Below are positions 62,498 through 64,000 of a stretch of 64,000 nt of DNA, piece by piece. The position numbers and the translations under genes were made by a program. The stretch is from Bradyrhizobium guangzhouense (lineage in GTDB: Bacteria; Pseudomonadota; Alphaproteobacteria; Rhizobiales; Xanthobacteraceae): positions 1,240,001-1,304,000 of the forward strand of contig NZ_CP030053.1 in the NCBI RefSeq assembly GCF_004114955.1. The letters are read 5' to 3'. Each line of letters begins with the position of its first letter. Position 1 is the stretch's first letter. Below the pieces are notes generated by a model, which was not told where the DNA came from, did not search any database, and worked only from the letters and a program-made list of their open reading frames with translations.

Positions 62498-64000
62498 TCA
62501 GCTCGCCGCTTCCAGCCGCACTTCCGTCAGCAGCCGCATCGCGGCATCCGCGTCCATCGGCTCGCCGAAGGCAAAGCCCTGCGCGTATTCGCAGCCCAAT
62601 TGATACAGCTCGACCGCGTCGGAATCGGTCTCGGCGCCCTCCGCCACCACGTCCATGCCGAGATCATGCGCGAGCGCGATGATCGATTTCAGGATCACCG
62701 GCCGCGTGCCGCGATTGGTGGTGCGTACGAACGACTGGTCGATCTTGATGGTGTCGAACGGGAACCGCTGCAGATAGGCGAGCGAGGAATGGCCGGTGCC
62801 GAAATCGTCGAGCGACAGCCCGGTGCCGAGCTCGCGGATCCGCGTCAGCATTTGCGCCGCGTGCTCCGGATTCTCCATCACCAGTGATTCCGTCAGCTCC
62901 AGCTTCAGCGTGCCGCGCGCGACAGAAGATCGCGACAGCACGGTTCTGATGTCGTGGATCAAATCATGGCGTAGCAGCTGTCGCGAGGACACGTTGACGG
63001 ACGCGAAGATCGGCTCGCGCGAGCGCATCGCGCGCTGCCAGATCGAAAGCTGTTTTGCGGTCTGGTCGAGCACGAACATGCCGAGGTCGACGATCAGGCC
63101 GGTCTCTTCGGCGATGGTGATGAATTCCGACGGCGCCATGCGCCCGAGCTTGGGATGATCCCAGCGCACCAGCGCCTCGAAGCCGGCGACCGAGCGATCC
63201 TCGAGCCGGACGATCGGCTGGTACAGGATGGTGAGCTCCTGCCGCTCGATGGCGCGGCGCAGCTCGCTCTCCAGCGTCAGGCGGTCCGTCTTCCGCGCGC
63301 GCATCGCCGGCTTGTAGACGTCGATGCGGTCGCCGCCGATGCGCTTGGAATGATACATCGCAAGCTCGGCGTCCTTGATGATCTCGTCCGTCAATTGCGT
63401 TTGCGGATCGGAAAGCGCCATGCCGATCGACGCCGTCAGGAAGATCTCGCGGTCGTTGAAGGCGATCGGGGCGCGGATGGTCTTGCGGATGGTCTCGGCG
63501 AAGTTGGTGATCCGCGCCGGGTCCTGCTCCGACAGCAGGATCAGACCGAACTGGTCGCCGGCAAGCCGCGCCAGGGTGTCCTGCGGCTTCAGGATGCGGG
63601 TGAGGCGGCGGGCCAGCGTCAGCAGGATCGAATCGCCGACCGCGATCCCGACGGAATCGTTGACCTGCTTGAAGCGGTCGAGGTCGATCACCATCAGCGT
63701 CGGCCGCAGTGTCGGCATGGTCTTGGCGAAATTCGCCACCGCGCCGAGCCGGTCCATGAACAGCTTGCGGTTGGGCAGGCCGGTCAGATTGTCGTGCACG
63801 GAATCGTGCAGCAGGCGTTCCTCGGCGTTGCGCAGCTCGGTGACATCGGTGAGCGTGCCGACCACGCGCGAGACTTCACCGTCGGAGCCGACAACCGGGC
63901 GCGCCTTCAGTGCGAACCACATGAAATGGCCGTCAGGGGTGCGCAGGCGGAAATCCTGCACCAGCCGACCGCGGCGCTGATCGAGCACGCTGTCGAGCGC
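62498..64000 (-). CDS. PAS-GGDEF-EAL c-di-GMP phosphodiesterase (5' end cut by window edge)
   Basis: The frame is open to base 64000, so the N-terminus is missing. The visible part starts in a PAS domain (RRGRLVQDFRLRTPDGHFMWFALKARPV) and continues with a GGDEF domain whose loop is degenerate (RLAGDQFG). The EAL domain is intact, with FEALVRW, NVSSRQL, KLELTES and DDFGTGHSSLAYLQRFPFDTIKID. It is predicted to hydrolyse c-di-GMP, with the GGDEF half a regulatory GTP sensor. It lies close to a diguanylate cyclase gene on the same strand. Confidence 0.92.
   Translation of the reverse strand, partial: ALDSVLDQRRGRLVQDFRLRTPDGHFMWFALKARPVVGSDGEVSRVVGTLTDVTELRNAEERLLHDSVHDNLTGLPNRKLFMDRLGAVANFAKTMPTLRPTLMVIDLDRFKQVNDSVGIAVGDSILLTLARRLTRILKPQDTLARLAGDQFGLILLSEQDPARITNFAETIRKTIRAPIAFNDREIFLTASIGMALSDPQTQLTDEIIKDAELAMYHSKRIGGDRIDVYKPAMRARKTDRLTLESELRRAIERQELTILYQPIVRLEDRSVAGFEALVRWDHPKLGRMAPSEFITIAEETGLIVDLGMFVLDQTAKQLSIWQRAMRSREPIFASVNVSSRQLLRHDLIHDIRTVLSRSSVARGTLKLELTESLVMENPEHAAQMLTRIRELGTGLSLDDFGTGHSSLAYLQRFPFDTIKIDQSFVRTTNRGTRPVILKSIIALAHDLGMDVVAEGAETDSDAVELYQLGCEYAQGFAFGEPMDADAAMRLLTEVRLEAAS

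Overview
The window is GC-rich chromosomal DNA of an alphaproteobacterium. Gene content, protein similarity and intergenic palindromes all point to Bradyrhizobium or a close relative in the Nitrobacteraceae. This is judged from recognised families and was not searched against a database. Coding density is high. I see no insertion sequence, phage, CRISPR array, tRNA or rRNA.

Layout: (1) 1-8400 is a Flp/Tad pilus locus. The minus strand carries flp pilin, cpaA, cpaB, cpaC, cpaD and cpaE (cut by the left edge). The plus strand carries a fatty-acid-hydroxylase-like membrane protein, a stand-alone secretin N-terminal domain protein and two TadE/TadG-type pseudopilins. (2) 8500-10900 is a minus-strand RNA-metabolism cluster: rhlE helicase, infA, then a cold-shock protein. 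(3) 11270-24600 is one long nitrogen-scavenging block. A consensus sigma-54 promoter precedes urtABCDE (urea ABC transporter), followed by ureD, ureA, ureB, a patatin lipase, a MESH1-like alarmone hydrolase, ureC, a small monooxygenase, ureE with a very His-rich tail, ureF and ureG. (4) 24900-29500 holds an HWE-type sensor with degenerate ATP-binding motifs, RidA, a TetR regulator and an OpgC-like glucan-modifying protein. (5) 29050-35420 is an envelope/stress region: a YqjE/YqjD-like pair, an AI-2E-type permease, an L,D-transpeptidase, a DUF2865 protein, a chemoreceptor and a tiny Thivi_2564-type membrane protein. Four genes or pairs here carry EcfG-type promoters. (6) 35490-37654 is malate synthase G. 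(7) 37936-45541 is the assimilatory sulfate pathway: cysD-cysNC on the minus strand, divergent from cysG-DUF2849-cysI-DUF934-cysH. (8) 45800-52700 holds a CAP-domain lipoprotein, a second patatin joined to 3-hydroxybutyrate dehydrogenase, a TauE/SafE permease, a polysaccharide flippase, a DsbD-N-like protein and YqgE. (9) 52850-55910 holds a TfdA-alpha-like dioxygenase, two divergent SDR enzymes and a CsbD-like stress protein. (10) 56020-64000 holds a degenerate DUF459 SGNH protein, a lytic transglycosylase, galU, a diguanylate cyclase, a small unknown protein and a PAS-GGDEF-EAL protein cut by the right edge.

How it works together: the urt/ure block imports urea, splits it to ammonia and assembles the nickel enzyme, probably under Ntr control. 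The cys block turns sulfate into sulfide, with siroheme made inside the same operon. Five EcfG-type promoters suggest that envelope-protective genes belong to the PhyR/EcfG general stress response. At least five families of palindromic intergenic repeats sit mostly between convergent genes, and two copies lie inside the urease operon.

The least ordinary signals are the lipase and alarmone-hydrolase genes wedged between ureB and ureC, the set of EcfG promoters, and two proteins whose catalytic motifs have decayed (the HWE kinase and the DUF459 protein). I did not find a clearly unknown multi-gene system. Much of the window is well-conserved core metabolism.
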